A stretch of DNA of 64,000 nucleotides, from positions 62,001-126,000 of the forward strand of contig NZ_PNEC01000014.1 in the NCBI RefSeq assembly GCF_005886345.1. The letters run 5' to 3'. Both the position numbers and the translations under genes were made by a program. Under the pieces are notes generated by a model. The model searched no databases and was not told where the DNA came from. It worked only from the letters and a program-made list of their open reading frames with translations. This DNA is from Pseudoalteromonas phenolica (GTDB lineage: Bacteria > Pseudomonadota > Gammaproteobacteria > Enterobacterales > Alteromonadaceae). This document shows, piece after piece, positions 48,441-59,209 of the stretch. Numbering within the stretch: the first letter of the stretch is position 1; every line of letters begins with the position of its first letter.

Positions 48441-48916
48441 AAAAAATACTAATGACAACGCTTTTATTACTCTCTGCGTCAAGTTACGCATCTCAGCTTA
48501 ATGTTCAAGCTCTAGAAGCATGCAGCCTAGTCGAAAACGACTTAAAGCGCTTGATGTGTTATGACAAGGTGATGGCAGGCAAACAAATAAACCTATCCTC
48601 GCATGATCAACAGAAAAAAGAGAGCAAAGAAACGCCTACTCATTTGGTTGAAACGACTTCTGATAACTTCGGTCTTGAAAAGAAAACAGTTCATAAAGCA
48701 GATGAAATCAGATCTAAAATTACAGCCCTCAAACTACCAAAAGTAGGTGAAAAAACGATCACCCTTGAAAATGGGCAAGTTTGGAAGCAAACCGATTCTG
48801 ACTCTTTCAGAGCCAAAATTGGAGACACTGTGATTATTAAACGCGCTTCTTTAGGATCTTTTTTAATGAAAAAGAAAGACTCAAATAGAACCATCAGAGT
48901 CAAGCGATTAAAGTAA
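48437..48916 (+). CDS. Exported protein of unknown function within the tat cluster
   Basis: 159 residues. Signal peptide MKKILMTTLLLLSASSYASQ. Near the start of the mature part ACSLVENDLKRLMCYDKV (paired cysteines, RL-x-CYD pattern), in the C-terminal third LENGQVWKQTDSDSFRAKIG DTVIIKRASLGSF, a beta-rich domain I have seen in unnamed gammaproteobacterial proteins. It starts inside tatC and shares one base with tatD (TAATG), so it is translated with the Tat genes. No Tat signal itself. Function unknown. Confidence 0.8.
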   Translation: MKKILMTTLLLLSASSYASQLNVQALEACSLVENDLKRLMCYDKVMAGKQINLSSHDQQKKESKETPTHLVETTSDNFGLEKKTVHKADEIRSKITALKLPKVGEKTITLENGQVWKQTDSDSFRAKIGDTVIIKRASLGSFLMKKKDSNRTIRVKRLK

Positions 48917-49704
48917 TGTCTATCGCGTTTATTGATGCTGGCGTAAACCTCACCAGTAATCAATTTGATAAAGATAGAGCAGAGGTTGTAGCTCGAGCAA
49001 AAGAAGCAGGTATAGAAAATATGCTTCTGATTGGTTGCTGCCTTAAAAGCAGCGAAATCAGCTTTCATCAAGCAGCTCAATTTGGCTTTGTCAGTACCGC
49101 AGGTATCCACCCCCATGATGCGAAAGATGCACCAGATGATTTTATAAGTCGCATTACTCAGTTGATCAAAAATAAAGAAGTGGTTGCTATCGGCGAGTGT
49201 GGCTTAGACTTCAATCGCGATTTTTCACCTAGGCCAAAACAGCAGCAAGTTTTGCAAGCACAGTTAGCATTAGCGAACCAGTTTGATATGCCTGTTTATC
49301 TCCATGAAAGAGACGCATTTGAAAGTATGCGTTTCCAACTTGAGAAAACATCGATTAATGGTGTTTTGCACTGCTTTACTGGTGAACAAGCAGCATTAGA
49401 ATACTATCTTGATTACGGACTAATGATAGGCATCACAGGCTGGTTATGTGATGAGCGTCGTGGCGAGCAACTGCAAAAACTGCTGCCGCTTATTCCTGAT
49501 GATCGACTTTTACTTGAAACCGACGCGCCTTATTTATTACCGCGCAGCTTAAAACCGAAACCTAAGTCTCGTCGTAATGAACCCGCATTTTTACATGAGG
49601 TCGCCAAAGTAGCAGCTGAGCTAAGAGGTCAATCTGTTGAACATATCACAGAAATAACTCGACATAATTTCGAGCGCTTATTTATGTCCCCACAAGGTTG
49701 TTAA
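48916..49704 (+). CDS. tatD: TatD family metal-dependent DNase
   Basis: 262 residues, TIM-barrel hydrolase. FIDAGVNLTSNQF, GIHPHDAKDA, AIGECGLDFNRDFS, YLHERDAF, VLHCFTG and LLETDAPYL supply the His and acidic metal ligands. A 3'-5' DNase linked to DNA repair and quality control; not needed for Tat export despite the name. Same order as the E. coli tat operon. Confidence 0.95.
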   Translation: MSIAFIDAGVNLTSNQFDKDRAEVVARAKEAGIENMLLIGCCLKSSEISFHQAAQFGFVSTAGIHPHDAKDAPDDFISRITQLIKNKEVVAIGECGLDFNRDFSPRPKQQQVLQAQLALANQFDMPVYLHERDAFESMRFQLEKTSINGVLHCFTGEQAALEYYLDYGLMIGITGWLCDERRGEQLQKLLPLIPDDRLLLETDAPYLLPRSLKPKPKSRRNEPAFLHEVAKVAAELRGQSVEHITEITRHNFERLFMSPQGC

Positions 49705-49705
49705 T

Positions 49706-51541
49706 ATGCGCTTCGTTCTTTTCTTATTGGTATTATTGTCTTCTAAATTAAGTTTAGCATTCTCCGTCAGCAGCGAGTTTACCTACCAAAAGCAGCTTCC
49801 TTTTTCATATACGCTTGATGACTCTAAAAGCCTAAATGATTTATTAAGAAAAGAGGTAGATTGGCGAGCTGAGCCTGACAGCACACTTAACCTTGGCCAA
49901 GCTGATAAGCCTTTATGGATAAAACTTACACTCAACAACCTGTCATTTAGTGATACAGATTTATTACTCAGCATTGATAATATCTTGTTAGACAAAGTCA
50001 CTGCTTATATCACCACTCAAGATACCCCCATTGTTACACTGGCACTTGGTGATTCTTTGCCTTTAGTGAAAAGACCCATAAAGCACGAAGCTCAGCTTGT
50101 CCCAATCAAACTGCTGGCTACACAAAGTGCTGATATTTATCTTCAAATTGAGCACCATGGCGCAGTTAATGCTCCTCTGAGCCTTTGGCACCCTATTGAA
50201 TACATCAAATACAAGAGTAAATTTAATCTGATTTACGGTATCTTTGCAGGCTTTATTATTGCTTTAGCACTTATTCACTTGGTGTTATTTTCTTTTACTA
50301 AGAAAACCTACTTTTTATATGCCATCGGTTTTATTAGTATCATTTGGTTGTTGAATGTACATTTATATGGTTTCAGTTACCGTTACTTGTACGGTAACTG
50401 GCATTGGTTACAGCAGTATGCACAACCTTTACTAGTGCTATTATCTAGCGTTGTTTTACTGCCTCTTATAAAACCATTTGTCCAAATAAATCGTGTTCGC
50501 TCAGCGTTTTCTGTACCCCCCAGTTATTTTTATACGGGCCTCATTACATTACTACTCACACTGAGCGTTTTACCTATTCACCTTTCAGTCGCAGCCAGCT
50601 ACATATTGAGCTTCATACTATTGACCTCACTATTATTCTTGTTTGCTTATCAATGGCTGAAAAATAAATCTCGAACACCAAGCTTGGTTGCTATATTCAG
50701 CTTTATGTTACTTGCCCTAGGCCATCAAATCAGCTTTGAACTTAGCTTAATATCTGGCCCTCAACTAAATACACCAATTAGTTACTTTTGCTATTTCACC
50801 ATGAGTTTAATTTTAAGCTTTACCTTAGTTAAACAATTTATCCGCGAGCGAGATCAAGAAGTAGAAGCCCAGCAAGCCAAACTGGCTCAAAGCCAAGCAC
50901 AAGATGCTTTACTCAATGAAAAGTTGAAACTGCAAGAGCAAACACAAGCTGATCTTGAAGCTTTGGTTGATGAACGCACCTTCGAATTACAAGTCACATT
51001 GCGTGAGCTAGAAGACAAAAACCGTGAGCTCGAACAAATGAATATTGAAGATCCGCTCACTAAAATTAAGAATCGACGCTACTTTGACAAACGCTTACAA
51101 ATGGAAGTGCGTCGCTCGAGGCGTGAACAAAGCACACTGAGCTTAGTGATGTTAGACATAGATCATTTCAAAAATATCAATGACACTTACGGACATTTGA
51201 GTGGTGATAAAGCCATTTGTGCCGTAGCCGATATTATAAATTCTCACTTGCAACGTCCATCAGATGAAGTTTTCCGTTATGGCGGTGAAGAATTTGTGAT
51301 GTTATTACCAAACACAGAGCTTGCAGGTGCGCAACTTATTGCGGAACAGATCCGCAGCACTGTTGAAGCTTTTCAGCTGAAACTAGATAAAGCCATCATC
51401 AACCTGACACTCAGTGCTGGCGTATATAGCAGCGTTGCTATTGATCCGAAGTCACCTCATATTTATACCGACCTTGCCGATAAAGCACTTTATGAAGCCA
51501 AGCAGCTGGGTCGTAACCAAGTTAGAATCTATCAGCCTTAG
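49706..51541 (+). CDS. Diguanylate cyclase with 7TMR-DISM sensor region
   Basis: 611 residues. Signal peptide (1 to about 18), periplasmic DISMED2-type jelly-roll domain (about 30-150), seven membrane helices (about 170-385), a coiled coil (about 390-455) and an intact GGDEF domain: DPLTKIKNRRYF, DIDHFKNINDTYGH, GGEEF at about 527-531. The inhibitory site RPSD is five residues before GGEEF. It should make c-di-GMP in response to an extracytoplasmic ligand. Just after tatD (one base between) and ten bases before hemB. Confidence 0.92.
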   Translation: MRFVLFLLVLLSSKLSLAFSVSSEFTYQKQLPFSYTLDDSKSLNDLLRKEVDWRAEPDSTLNLGQADKPLWIKLTLNNLSFSDTDLLLSIDNILLDKVTAYITTQDTPIVTLALGDSLPLVKRPIKHEAQLVPIKLLATQSADIYLQIEHHGAVNAPLSLWHPIEYIKYKSKFNLIYGIFAGFIIALALIHLVLFSFTKKTYFLYAIGFISIIWLLNVHLYGFSYRYLYGNWHWLQQYAQPLLVLLSSVVLLPLIKPFVQINRVRSAFSVPPSYFYTGLITLLLTLSVLPIHLSVAASYILSFILLTSLLFLFAYQWLKNKSRTPSLVAIFSFMLLALGHQISFELSLISGPQLNTPISYFCYFTMSLILSFTLVKQFIRERDQEVEAQQAKLAQSQAQDALLNEKLKLQEQTQADLEALVDERTFELQVTLRELEDKNRELEQMNIEDPLTKIKNRRYFDKRLQMEVRRSRREQSTLSLVMLDIDHFKNINDTYGHLSGDKAICAVADIINSHLQRPSDEVFRYGGEEFVMLLPNTELAGAQLIAEQIRSTVEAFQLKLDKAIINLTLSAGVYSSVAIDPKSPHIYTDLADKALYEAKQLGRNQVRIYQP

Positions 51542-52561
<1,020 letters not shown>

Positions 52562-52576
52562 ACACTTATCGTATAG

Positions 52577-52603
52577 AGAGTGAGCTAGAGTTCTCACTCT
52601 TTT
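52577..52603 (+). terminator. Terminator after hemB
   Basis: AGAGTGAG and CTCACTCT, 8-bp stem with an 8-base loop, then TTT; 16 bases past the hemB stop. Confidence 0.78.
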
Positions 52604-52700
52604 CATAGTTTTTGATTAACATTTTTTCATTTTTCTGTAACATACCCCGTGTACGCTAATGTCCCTTTTTAGCGGATAATCAAAATTACACGGGAACAAA

Positions 52701-55424
52701 ATGATTAACACAAGCTTAAAACCTCTTGCTCTGTTAGTTGCGGCGGCAACTGCACCAGCGCAAGCTCAACTTATTATTTCTGAATACGTCGAAGGCAGCT
52801 CAAACAACAAAGCTGTAGAGCTATACAACACCTCTGGTGCTGAACTCTCTCTTGATGGCTATACTATCTCTCTATACTCAAATGGTAATGGTGACCTAGC
52901 TGCGCCTACCAAAACATTAGATTTAACCGGTACACTAGCTGCAAATGCGACTTACGTGATTGTTAATGCTGGCTCAGTTGATGACTTAAAAGCAAAAGCG
53001 GACATCGACTCAACCATTACTTACTTCAACGGTGATGATGCATTAGTGCTTACTAAAGATGGTGCGATTGTAGATAGTTTTGGCCAGCTTGGTGTTGACC
53101 CAGGTTCAGCATGGGATGAAGGTGGTGTAACAACAGCAAATAAAACACTTCGTCGTAAAACAAGCATCACTTCAGGCCGTACTGATGCAACTTCTGCATT
53201 TAACCCAAGTGAACAATGGGAACAATTTGATCAAAACGACTTCTCAGGTCTAGGTTCGCATGGCGCAACTGATGGCGGTGATGGCGATATACCACCACCA
53301 GAAGAGCCTTTAGTATGTAACGACCCAAGCACAGCGATTAATGCTATTCAAGGCAATGGTGCAGAGAGCCCACTAAAAGACCAAGTCGTAATTATCGAAG
53401 CGGTTGTAACCGCTGATCTACAAGCTGACGATCAATTAAAAGGCTTCTTTGTTCAATCTTTAGATAAAGATATGGATGAGGATGCAATGACTTCTGAAGG
53501 TGTATTTGTTTATTACACTGATTCAGATGTAAACGTTGGTGATATTGTTCGCCTTGAAGGTACAGTTCAAGAGTTCTATAGCGCAACTCAAATCGGAAAT
53601 GTCACTCGTGCTGAAAACTGTGGTACAGCAGATATCACAGCAGATCAGTTAACTCTGCCAGTTGCTGCAATCGACGACCTTGAAGCATTCGAAGGTATGT
53701 TAGTTAGCATTGACCAAGAACTTTTCGTTAATAACACTTACGGTTTAGGTCGTTATGGTGAAGTTGCACTGGGTACTGAGCGCCTTTACCAAGGTACACA
53801 AGTTGCTCGCCCAGGTGATGATGCAAATGCACTTGAAGCGCAAAACAAACTAAAAGAGATTCTAGTTGATGATGGTTCAACTCAGCAAAACCTTGACCCT
53901 AAATACCCGCAAGGTGGCCTGAGCGCATACAACAGCCTTCGTTTGGGCGACACTGTGAATAACATCACAGGTGTGATGGGTTATAGCTTCAGTAAATATC
54001 GTATTCACCCAACGATGACACCTGAGTTTGTAAAAACGAATGAGCGAACAGAGGCTCCTGAACTAAAAGGCGAAGGCGACTTACGCATTGCGAGCTTCAA
54101 CGTACTAAATTACTTCAACGGTGACGGACAAGGTGGTGGCTTCCCTACACCTCGTGGTGCAGATAACGAAGAAGAATTGGTTCGCCAACAGGCTAAACTT
54201 GTTTCTGCAATCACCGCATTAGATGCAGATGTTATCGGTCTAATGGAAATGGAAAATGACGGCTTTGGTGAGTTCAGTGCCATCAGCGACCTAGTTGCAG
54301 CAATTAATGAAGAAGCGGACAGCGAGTATGCGTTCGTAAACTTCAATACGGATAAAATCGGTACTGACGACATTACAACGGCTATTATCTACCGCAAAGA
54401 TGTGGTTGAAGAAGCAGGTGAAGCAAGCTTCACCACTGAAGCACCATTTGACTATAGTAACCGTCCACCAATTGCACAAAGCTTTAGAAAATTAGACAAC
54501 CATGAACAATTTACTGTAGCTGTAGCGCACCTAAAATCTAAAGGCGGCTGTCGTAGTGCCGAAGGTAATAATGCAGACCAAGGCGACGGTCAAGGCTGTT
54601 GGAATGAGATCCGAACTGAAGGTGCAAACAAGTTTGCTGATTGGTTAATGTCTTACCCTACAGGTAACGAAGACGCTGACATCATCCTCGTTGGTGACAT
54701 GAATGCTTACGCAATGGAAGATCCTATCACGGCATTTGCTGACAAAGGGCTTGCCAATGTTATGAACCATGTTGAAGGCGATAACTTCGGGTATTCTTAT
54801 ACTTTCTCAGGTCGTTTGGGTAGCCTAGATCACGCTGTTGCATCTGCAAGCTTGCTAGAAAAAGTAACAGATGCAACTGATTGGCATATTAACGCTGATG
54901 AGCCTGTAGTATTTGACTACAACACTGAATACAAATCTGAAACACAAGTAGCAAATTACTATGCAGAGCACGCATACCGCTCTTCAGATCATGACCCAGT
55001 AATTGTTGAGATTATGACTGTTGCAGGTCAACCTCCTGTTGATCCTCGCCCAATGATTGAAGCTGGACAAATCTTCCAAGTACGTGAGAATTCTCAAATC
55101 AATTTAGCGATTGGCAAATTAGCATTCACCGATGCTGACTCTGAAATCTCTCCAGTAAAACGCTTTATCGTATCTGGCACTGATCTTATTAACATTAATG
55201 AGCAGGGTTTAATCACTGTTGCTGGTAACTTCGATTATGAATACGAGAATCGCATTCGTTTCATGGTTCAAGCTGAAGATACTGCTGGTAACCTATCTGA
55301 TATGGTGGAAGTACAAATTGAAGTACTAAATGTAGAAGATACAGATGATGAGCAAAGCGGTAGTCTTGCGTGGTTAAGCTTATTAGCTGCACCTCTAGCG
55401 CTTCTTCGCCGTCGTCGTAAGTAA
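52701..55424 (+). CDS. ExeM/NucH-type extracellular endonuclease with GlyGly-CTERM tail
   Basis: 907 residues. Signal peptide (to AQA, about 22), lamin-tail domain (LIISEYVEGSSNNKAVELYN), OB-fold domain (about 205-305), endonuclease/exonuclease/phosphatase domain (about 455-770: RIASFNVLNYFNGDG, ILVGDMNAY, SLDHAVAS, SSDHDPVIVE), cadherin-like domain (about 775-880) and C-terminal GSLAWLSLLAAPLALLRRRRK, a GlyGly-CTERM sorting signal cut by rhombosortase in type II secretion bacteria. Likely a secreted, possibly surface-anchored nuclease acting on environmental DNA. Confidence 0.92.
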   Translation: MINTSLKPLALLVAAATAPAQAQLIISEYVEGSSNNKAVELYNTSGAELSLDGYTISLYSNGNGDLAAPTKTLDLTGTLAANATYVIVNAGSVDDLKAKADIDSTITYFNGDDALVLTKDGAIVDSFGQLGVDPGSAWDEGGVTTANKTLRRKTSITSGRTDATSAFNPSEQWEQFDQNDFSGLGSHGATDGGDGDIPPPEEPLVCNDPSTAINAIQGNGAESPLKDQVVIIEAVVTADLQADDQLKGFFVQSLDKDMDEDAMTSEGVFVYYTDSDVNVGDIVRLEGTVQEFYSATQIGNVTRAENCGTADITADQLTLPVAAIDDLEAFEGMLVSIDQELFVNNTYGLGRYGEVALGTERLYQGTQVARPGDDANALEAQNKLKEILVDDGSTQQNLDPKYPQGGLSAYNSLRLGDTVNNITGVMGYSFSKYRIHPTMTPEFVKTNERTEAPELKGEGDLRIASFNVLNYFNGDGQGGGFPTPRGADNEEELVRQQAKLVSAITALDADVIGLMEMENDGFGEFSAISDLVAAINEEADSEYAFVNFNTDKIGTDDITTAIIYRKDVVEEAGEASFTTEAPFDYSNRPPIAQSFRKLDNHEQFTVAVAHLKSKGGCRSAEGNNADQGDGQGCWNEIRTEGANKFADWLMSYPTGNEDADIILVGDMNAYAMEDPITAFADKGLANVMNHVEGDNFGYSYTFSGRLGSLDHAVASASLLEKVTDATDWHINADEPVVFDYNTEYKSETQVANYYAEHAYRSSDHDPVIVEIMTVAGQPPVDPRPMIEAGQIFQVRENSQINLAIGKLAFTDADSEISPVKRFIVSGTDLININEQGLITVAGNFDYEYENRIRFMVQAEDTAGNLSDMVEVQIEVLNVEDTDDEQSGSLAWLSLLAAPLALLRRRRK

Positions 55425-55441
55425 TTACGATATTAGCGACC

Positions 55442-55468
55442 AAAAAATGCGCCGTAAGGCGCATTTTT
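55442..55468. terminator. Bidirectional terminator after the nuclease
   Basis: AAAAAATGCGCC and GGCGCATTTTT with a GTAA loop, between two convergent genes. Confidence 0.92.
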
Positions 55469-55475
55469 ATACATA

Positions 55476-55868
55476 TCAAAGAGATAATAAACGTTCTGAC
55501 TTCGCAAACTCATCATCTCTCAGTTGCCAACAATAAAATCTCTTTACCTTATCGCCTGTTATTGAAACTTGTAGCACACTTCCAAAAATCCCAGGCTTTT
55601 TAGTGACTGCTTGAATAGACTCTTGATGAATATATTTTGTTTGAAATATCAAACCATAGCTTATCCCTGCTTTATCGATATGCACAAATAACTTATTGCT
55701 TTGCTCCAGATAGAGGACTAATCCAGTCAAAAATAAACAAGCAAAACCTAAAAACCTTAAAGGTTGTAATAATGCTAACTCGAAATTAGATAAAAAAAGG
55801 AAGAATAGACTAGCCAAACAGCTAATAAAAAGAACAAGCTTATTAAAACTTAAATCTACGGTATGCAA
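55476..55868 (-). CDS. Small membrane protein with PH-like tail, unknown
   Basis: 130 residues. Two adjacent membrane helices (about 8-25 and 33-53) followed by a beta-rich cytosolic part (about 60-125) with an IHQESIQAVTKKPGIFGS pattern, like bacterial PH-type membrane proteins. Start is TTG 55868 with GGAG seven bases upstream. Not recognised as a named family. Alone between two terminators. Confidence 0.65.
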   Translation of the reverse strand: MHTVDLSFNKLVLFISCLASLFFLFLSNFELALLQPLRFLGFACLFLTGLVLYLEQSNKLFVHIDKAGISYGLIFQTKYIHQESIQAVTKKPGIFGSVLQVSITGDKVKRFYCWQLRDDEFAKSERLLSL

Positions 55869-56000
55869 AACACGACTCCATTATACGTATTATAAAACAA
55901 ACTGATATCAGTGACATCATTTCGGCAGCATAGTACTTACAGATTGTACCTTTTTCAATATATCTTTATACGATATTAGGATGAGTTATTACAGGCATAA

Positions 56001-56029
56001 AAAAACCGCTTGTAAAACAAGCGGTTTTT
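56001..56029. terminator. Terminator after fusA2
   Basis: AAAAACCGCTTGT and ACAAGCGGTTTTT with an AAA loop, 22 bases past the EF-G stop. Symmetric A and T runs let it act both ways. Confidence 0.93.
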
Positions 56030-56051
56030 AAAATCAGATAAAAAGGGCTAA

Positions 56052-58139
56052 TTACTTAGCTGCTTTTTTCTCTTTCTCAGCTGCGATTACAGTGTCAGCA
56101 ACGTTTTGCGGACATGGTGCATAATGAGAGAATTCCATTGAGAACTGACCACGACCAGACGTGATAGTACGTAGGTGACCAATGTATCCGAACATTTCAG
56201 ATAGAGGTACTTCACCCTTGATACGAACGCCCATTGCGCCAGCTTCTTGGTCTTTGATCATACCACGACGACGGTTAAGGTCACCGATTACGTCACCCAC
56301 GTTGTCTTCCGGTGTGAATACGTCAACTTTCATGATTGGCTCAAGAAGTTGTGCACCCGCTTTAGGGATAGACTGACGGAATGCGCCTTTAGCTGCAATT
56401 TCGAACGCGATTGCTGATGAGTCAACTGCGTGGAAAGCACCGTCGAATAGTTCAACTTCAACGTCTAATACAGGGAAGCCAGCTAGAACACCTTCTTCCA
56501 TCATTGAAGCAAAGCCTTTTTCAACTGCAGGCCAGAATTCTTTAGGAACGTTACCACCAACAACTGAAGAAGAGAACGTGAAGCCTGAACCAACTTCGCC
56601 TGGCTTGATGCGGTAATCGATCTTACCGAACTGACCAGAACCACCTGATTGCTTCTTGTGCGTGTAGCTATCTTCAACTTCTTGCGTGATAGTTTCACGG
56701 TAAGCAACCTGAGGCTGACCAACAACTAGCTCAACGCCGTAAGTACGCTTAAGGATGTCTACCTTGATGTCTAGGTGTAATTCACCCATACCTTTAAGGA
56801 TAGTTTCACCTGAATCTTCGTCAGTCTCAACCTGGAATGAAGGATCTTCTGCAACCATCTTACCGATCGCGATACCCATCTTCTCGTTACCACCTTTATC
56901 TTTAGGTGCAACAGCGATAGAGATTACCGGATCAGGGAAGATCATCGCTTCAAGTGTACATTCGTGCTTAGGATCACAAAGAGTGTGACCAGTTTGAACG
57001 TTCTTCATACCAACAACCGCGATGATGTCACCCGCTTGTGCTTCAGTCAGTTCGTTACGCTCGTCTGCTTGCATCTCAACCATACGGCCGATACGCTCTG
57101 TTTTACCCGTTGCAGAGTTAAGTACTGTGTCACCTTTCTTCATGCGACCAGAGTAGATACGGATGAACGTAAGTGCACCGAAACGGTCGTCCATGATTTT
57201 GAACGCAAGCGCTTTAAGTGGCTCATCTGCAGAAACAGTTGCTACTTCACCAGTAGGCTCACCTGTGTCTTTGTCAGTTAGAGGCTGTGGATCAACTTCA
57301 GTTGGAGACGGTAGGTAGTCAACAACTGCGTCTAGAACTAGCTGCATACCTTTGTTCTTGAATGCAGAACCACAGAAAGTTGGGAAGAAAGCAAGGTCAC
57401 GTGTACCTTTACGGATACAAGCTTTGATTTGCTCTAGAGAAGGCTCTTCACCTTCCATGTACGCTTCCATTAGGTCGTCGTCTTGCTCAACCGCAGACTC
57501 AACTAGCATCTCATGATATTCTTCAACTTTGTCTACCATATCAGCTGGAACGTCAGTGATTTCGTAGTTTTCAGGAAGGCCTGTCTCGTCCCAGATGTAT
57601 GCTTTTTTCTCTAGTACGTCTACAACACCAGTGAACTGGTCTTCGATACCGATTGGAAGAGTCATAACTAGTGGGTTAGCACCAAGTACTTTCTCAACCT
57701 GACCAACTACGCGGTAGAAGTCAGCACCCATACGGTCTAGTTTGTTTACGAAGATACAACGTGCAACTTCTGATTCGTTCGCATAACGCCAGTTAGTTTC
57801 TGACTGTGGCTCAACACCACCAGAACCACAGAATACACCGATACCGCCATCAAGTACTTTAAGTGAACGGTATACTTCAACTGTGAAGTCAACGTGTCCA
57901 GGAGTATCGATAACGTTTAAACGGTGGCCTTTCCACTCACAAGTTACAGCTGCTGATTGGATTGTAATACCACGCTCAGCTTCCTGTTCCATGAAGTCAG
58001 TAGTTGACTCACCGTCGTGAACCTCACCAGTTTTGTGAATTTTACCAGTAAGCTTTAGGATACGCTCAGTGGTGGTAGTTTTACCCGCATCAACGTGCGC
58101 GAAAATACCAATGTTTCTGTATTTCGATAAATCTGCCAT
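56052..58139 (-). CDS. fusA2: Elongation factor G, second (stand-alone) paralogue type
   Basis: 695 residues. GTPase with [13 protein letters not shown] (G1), the GITI switch I motif, DTPGHVDF (G3) and NKLDR (G4), followed by domains II-V. The lineage features ([40 protein letters not shown]) and length match the 'EF-G 2' found outside the str operon in Vibrio and Shewanella. Whether it does elongation, recycling or both here is not known. Monocistronic, own terminator. The str-operon fusA is not in the window. Confidence 0.88.
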   Translation of the reverse strand: MADLSKYRNIGIFAHVDAGKTTTTERILKLTGKIHKTGEVHDGESTTDFMEQEAERGITIQSAAVTCEWKGHRLNVIDTPGHVDFTVEVYRSLKVLDGGIGVFCGSGGVEPQSETNWRYANESEVARCIFVNKLDRMGADFYRVVGQVEKVLGANPLVMTLPIGIEDQFTGVVDVLEKKAYIWDETGLPENYEITDVPADMVDKVEEYHEMLVESAVEQDDDLMEAYMEGEEPSLEQIKACIRKGTRDLAFFPTFCGSAFKNKGMQLVLDAVVDYLPSPTEVDPQPLTDKDTGEPTGEVATVSADEPLKALAFKIMDDRFGALTFIRIYSGRMKKGDTVLNSATGKTERIGRMVEMQADERNELTEAQAGDIIAVVGMKNVQTGHTLCDPKHECTLEAMIFPDPVISIAVAPKDKGGNEKMGIAIGKMVAEDPSFQVETDEDSGETILKGMGELHLDIKVDILKRTYGVELVVGQPQVAYRETITQEVEDSYTHKKQSGGSGQFGKIDYRIKPGEVGSGFTFSSSVVGGNVPKEFWPAVEKGFASMMEEGVLAGFPVLDVEVELFDGAFHAVDSSAIAFEIAAKGAFRQSIPKAGAQLLEPIMKVDVFTPEDNVGDVIGDLNRRRGMIKDQEAGAMGVRIKGEVPLSEMFGYIGHLRTITSGRGQFSMEFSHYAPCPQNVADTVIAAEKEKKAAK

Positions 58140-58268
58140 TGTTTTACTCTATTTAAAGTAGAAAATTATTCGGCGGGAGTATATCACCTCTTTCGGTGAA
58201 CATCATCCTAGATATCGTCTAAAATGCAGACAATTTGCTAAAAAGTGATTTTTCTTGAAAAGAAATAC

Positions 58269-58300
58269 GCCTCACTCGATACATTTAAATCGAATGAGGC
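58269..58300 (-). terminator. Terminator downstream of the AIM24 gene
   Basis: On the minus strand GCCTCATTCGAT pairs with ATCGAGTGAGGC (12 bp with one G-U pair) around an 8-base loop, followed by a U-rich stretch. Confidence 0.7.
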
Positions 58301-58332
58301 CGAAAAGCGCTTAAATAAAAGGGTTTCTGAGG

Positions 58333-59121
58333 TTAATCGCCATCAATTATGTCGCCAATTGAACCAAGTACTGAGCCCTCACCTTGACGGCTGCCTCCTT
58401 GACTTGGTGCATGTTGGATCACTCTGTCGGCCAACCTTGAGAAAGGTAAACTCTGGATCCACACGGTGCCCGTGCCCGATAAAGTAGCTAAAAATAGCCC
58501 CTCACCACCAAAGAACATACTTTTTAGACCACTGACGCGCTCAATATCAAACTCAATGCCTTCACTAAAACCGACCACACAACCTGTATCTAATTTCAAT
58601 GTGTCATTATTAAGTTGCTTTTTGATGACCGTACCGCCTGCATGCGCGAATGCCATGCCATCACCTTGCAAGTGCTCGAGAATGAAGCCTTCGCCACCAA
58701 AAAAGCCTGCGCCAAGTTTACGTTGAAATGCAATGTCAACTTTGGTGCCTAGAGCCGCACACAAAAAGGAGTCTTTTTGAAGATAAACAGAACCGCCAAG
58801 CTCAGCCATATCCAGAGGTATGATGGAACCTGGGAAAGGCGCGGCAAATGCGACACGCTTTTTGCCATGCCCACTGTTCGTAAAGTGCGTCATAAATAGC
58901 GACTCACCACTGATCATCCGCTTACCAGCACTGAATAGCTTACTCATAAAACCCTGTTCAGGCTCTGAACCATCACCCATTTTGGCTTCAAACTCAATGC
59001 CGCTTTCCATATAGTTCATTGCGCCAGCTTCAGCGATAACGGTTTCTCGTGGGTCTAATTCGACTTCAACCATCTGCATAGACTCGCCGATTATTTCATA
59101 ATCAATTTCATGACATCGCAT
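58333..59121 (-). CDS. AIM24 / TIGR00266 family protein
   Basis: 262 residues, beta-rich, no signal peptide. [36 protein letters not shown] and FVGAGLFGGEG-like repeats ([20 protein letters not shown]) mark the TIGR00266/AIM24 family, related in fold to TRAP-type beta barrels. Its biochemical role is not established in bacteria. AAGGA ribosome binding site; upstream of fusA2 on the same strand with its own terminator. Confidence 0.88.
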   Translation of the reverse strand: MRCHEIDYEIIGESMQMVEVELDPRETVIAEAGAMNYMESGIEFEAKMGDGSEPEQGFMSKLFSAGKRMISGESLFMTHFTNSGHGKKRVAFAAPFPGSIIPLDMAELGGSVYLQKDSFLCAALGTKVDIAFQRKLGAGFFGGEGFILEHLQGDGMAFAHAGGTVIKKQLNNDTLKLDTGCVVGFSEGIEFDIERVSGLKSMFFGGEGLFLATLSGTGTVWIQSLPFSRLADRVIQHAPSQGGSRQGEGSVLGSIGDIIDGD

Positions 59122-59209
59122 TGTGTAATCCTTCTAGATTGAACATGATTGTGGCTGTTATCTTGCGCTTAAAAACGCCACTTTTAACAGCCTTAAATTG
59201 TAAGCAAAG

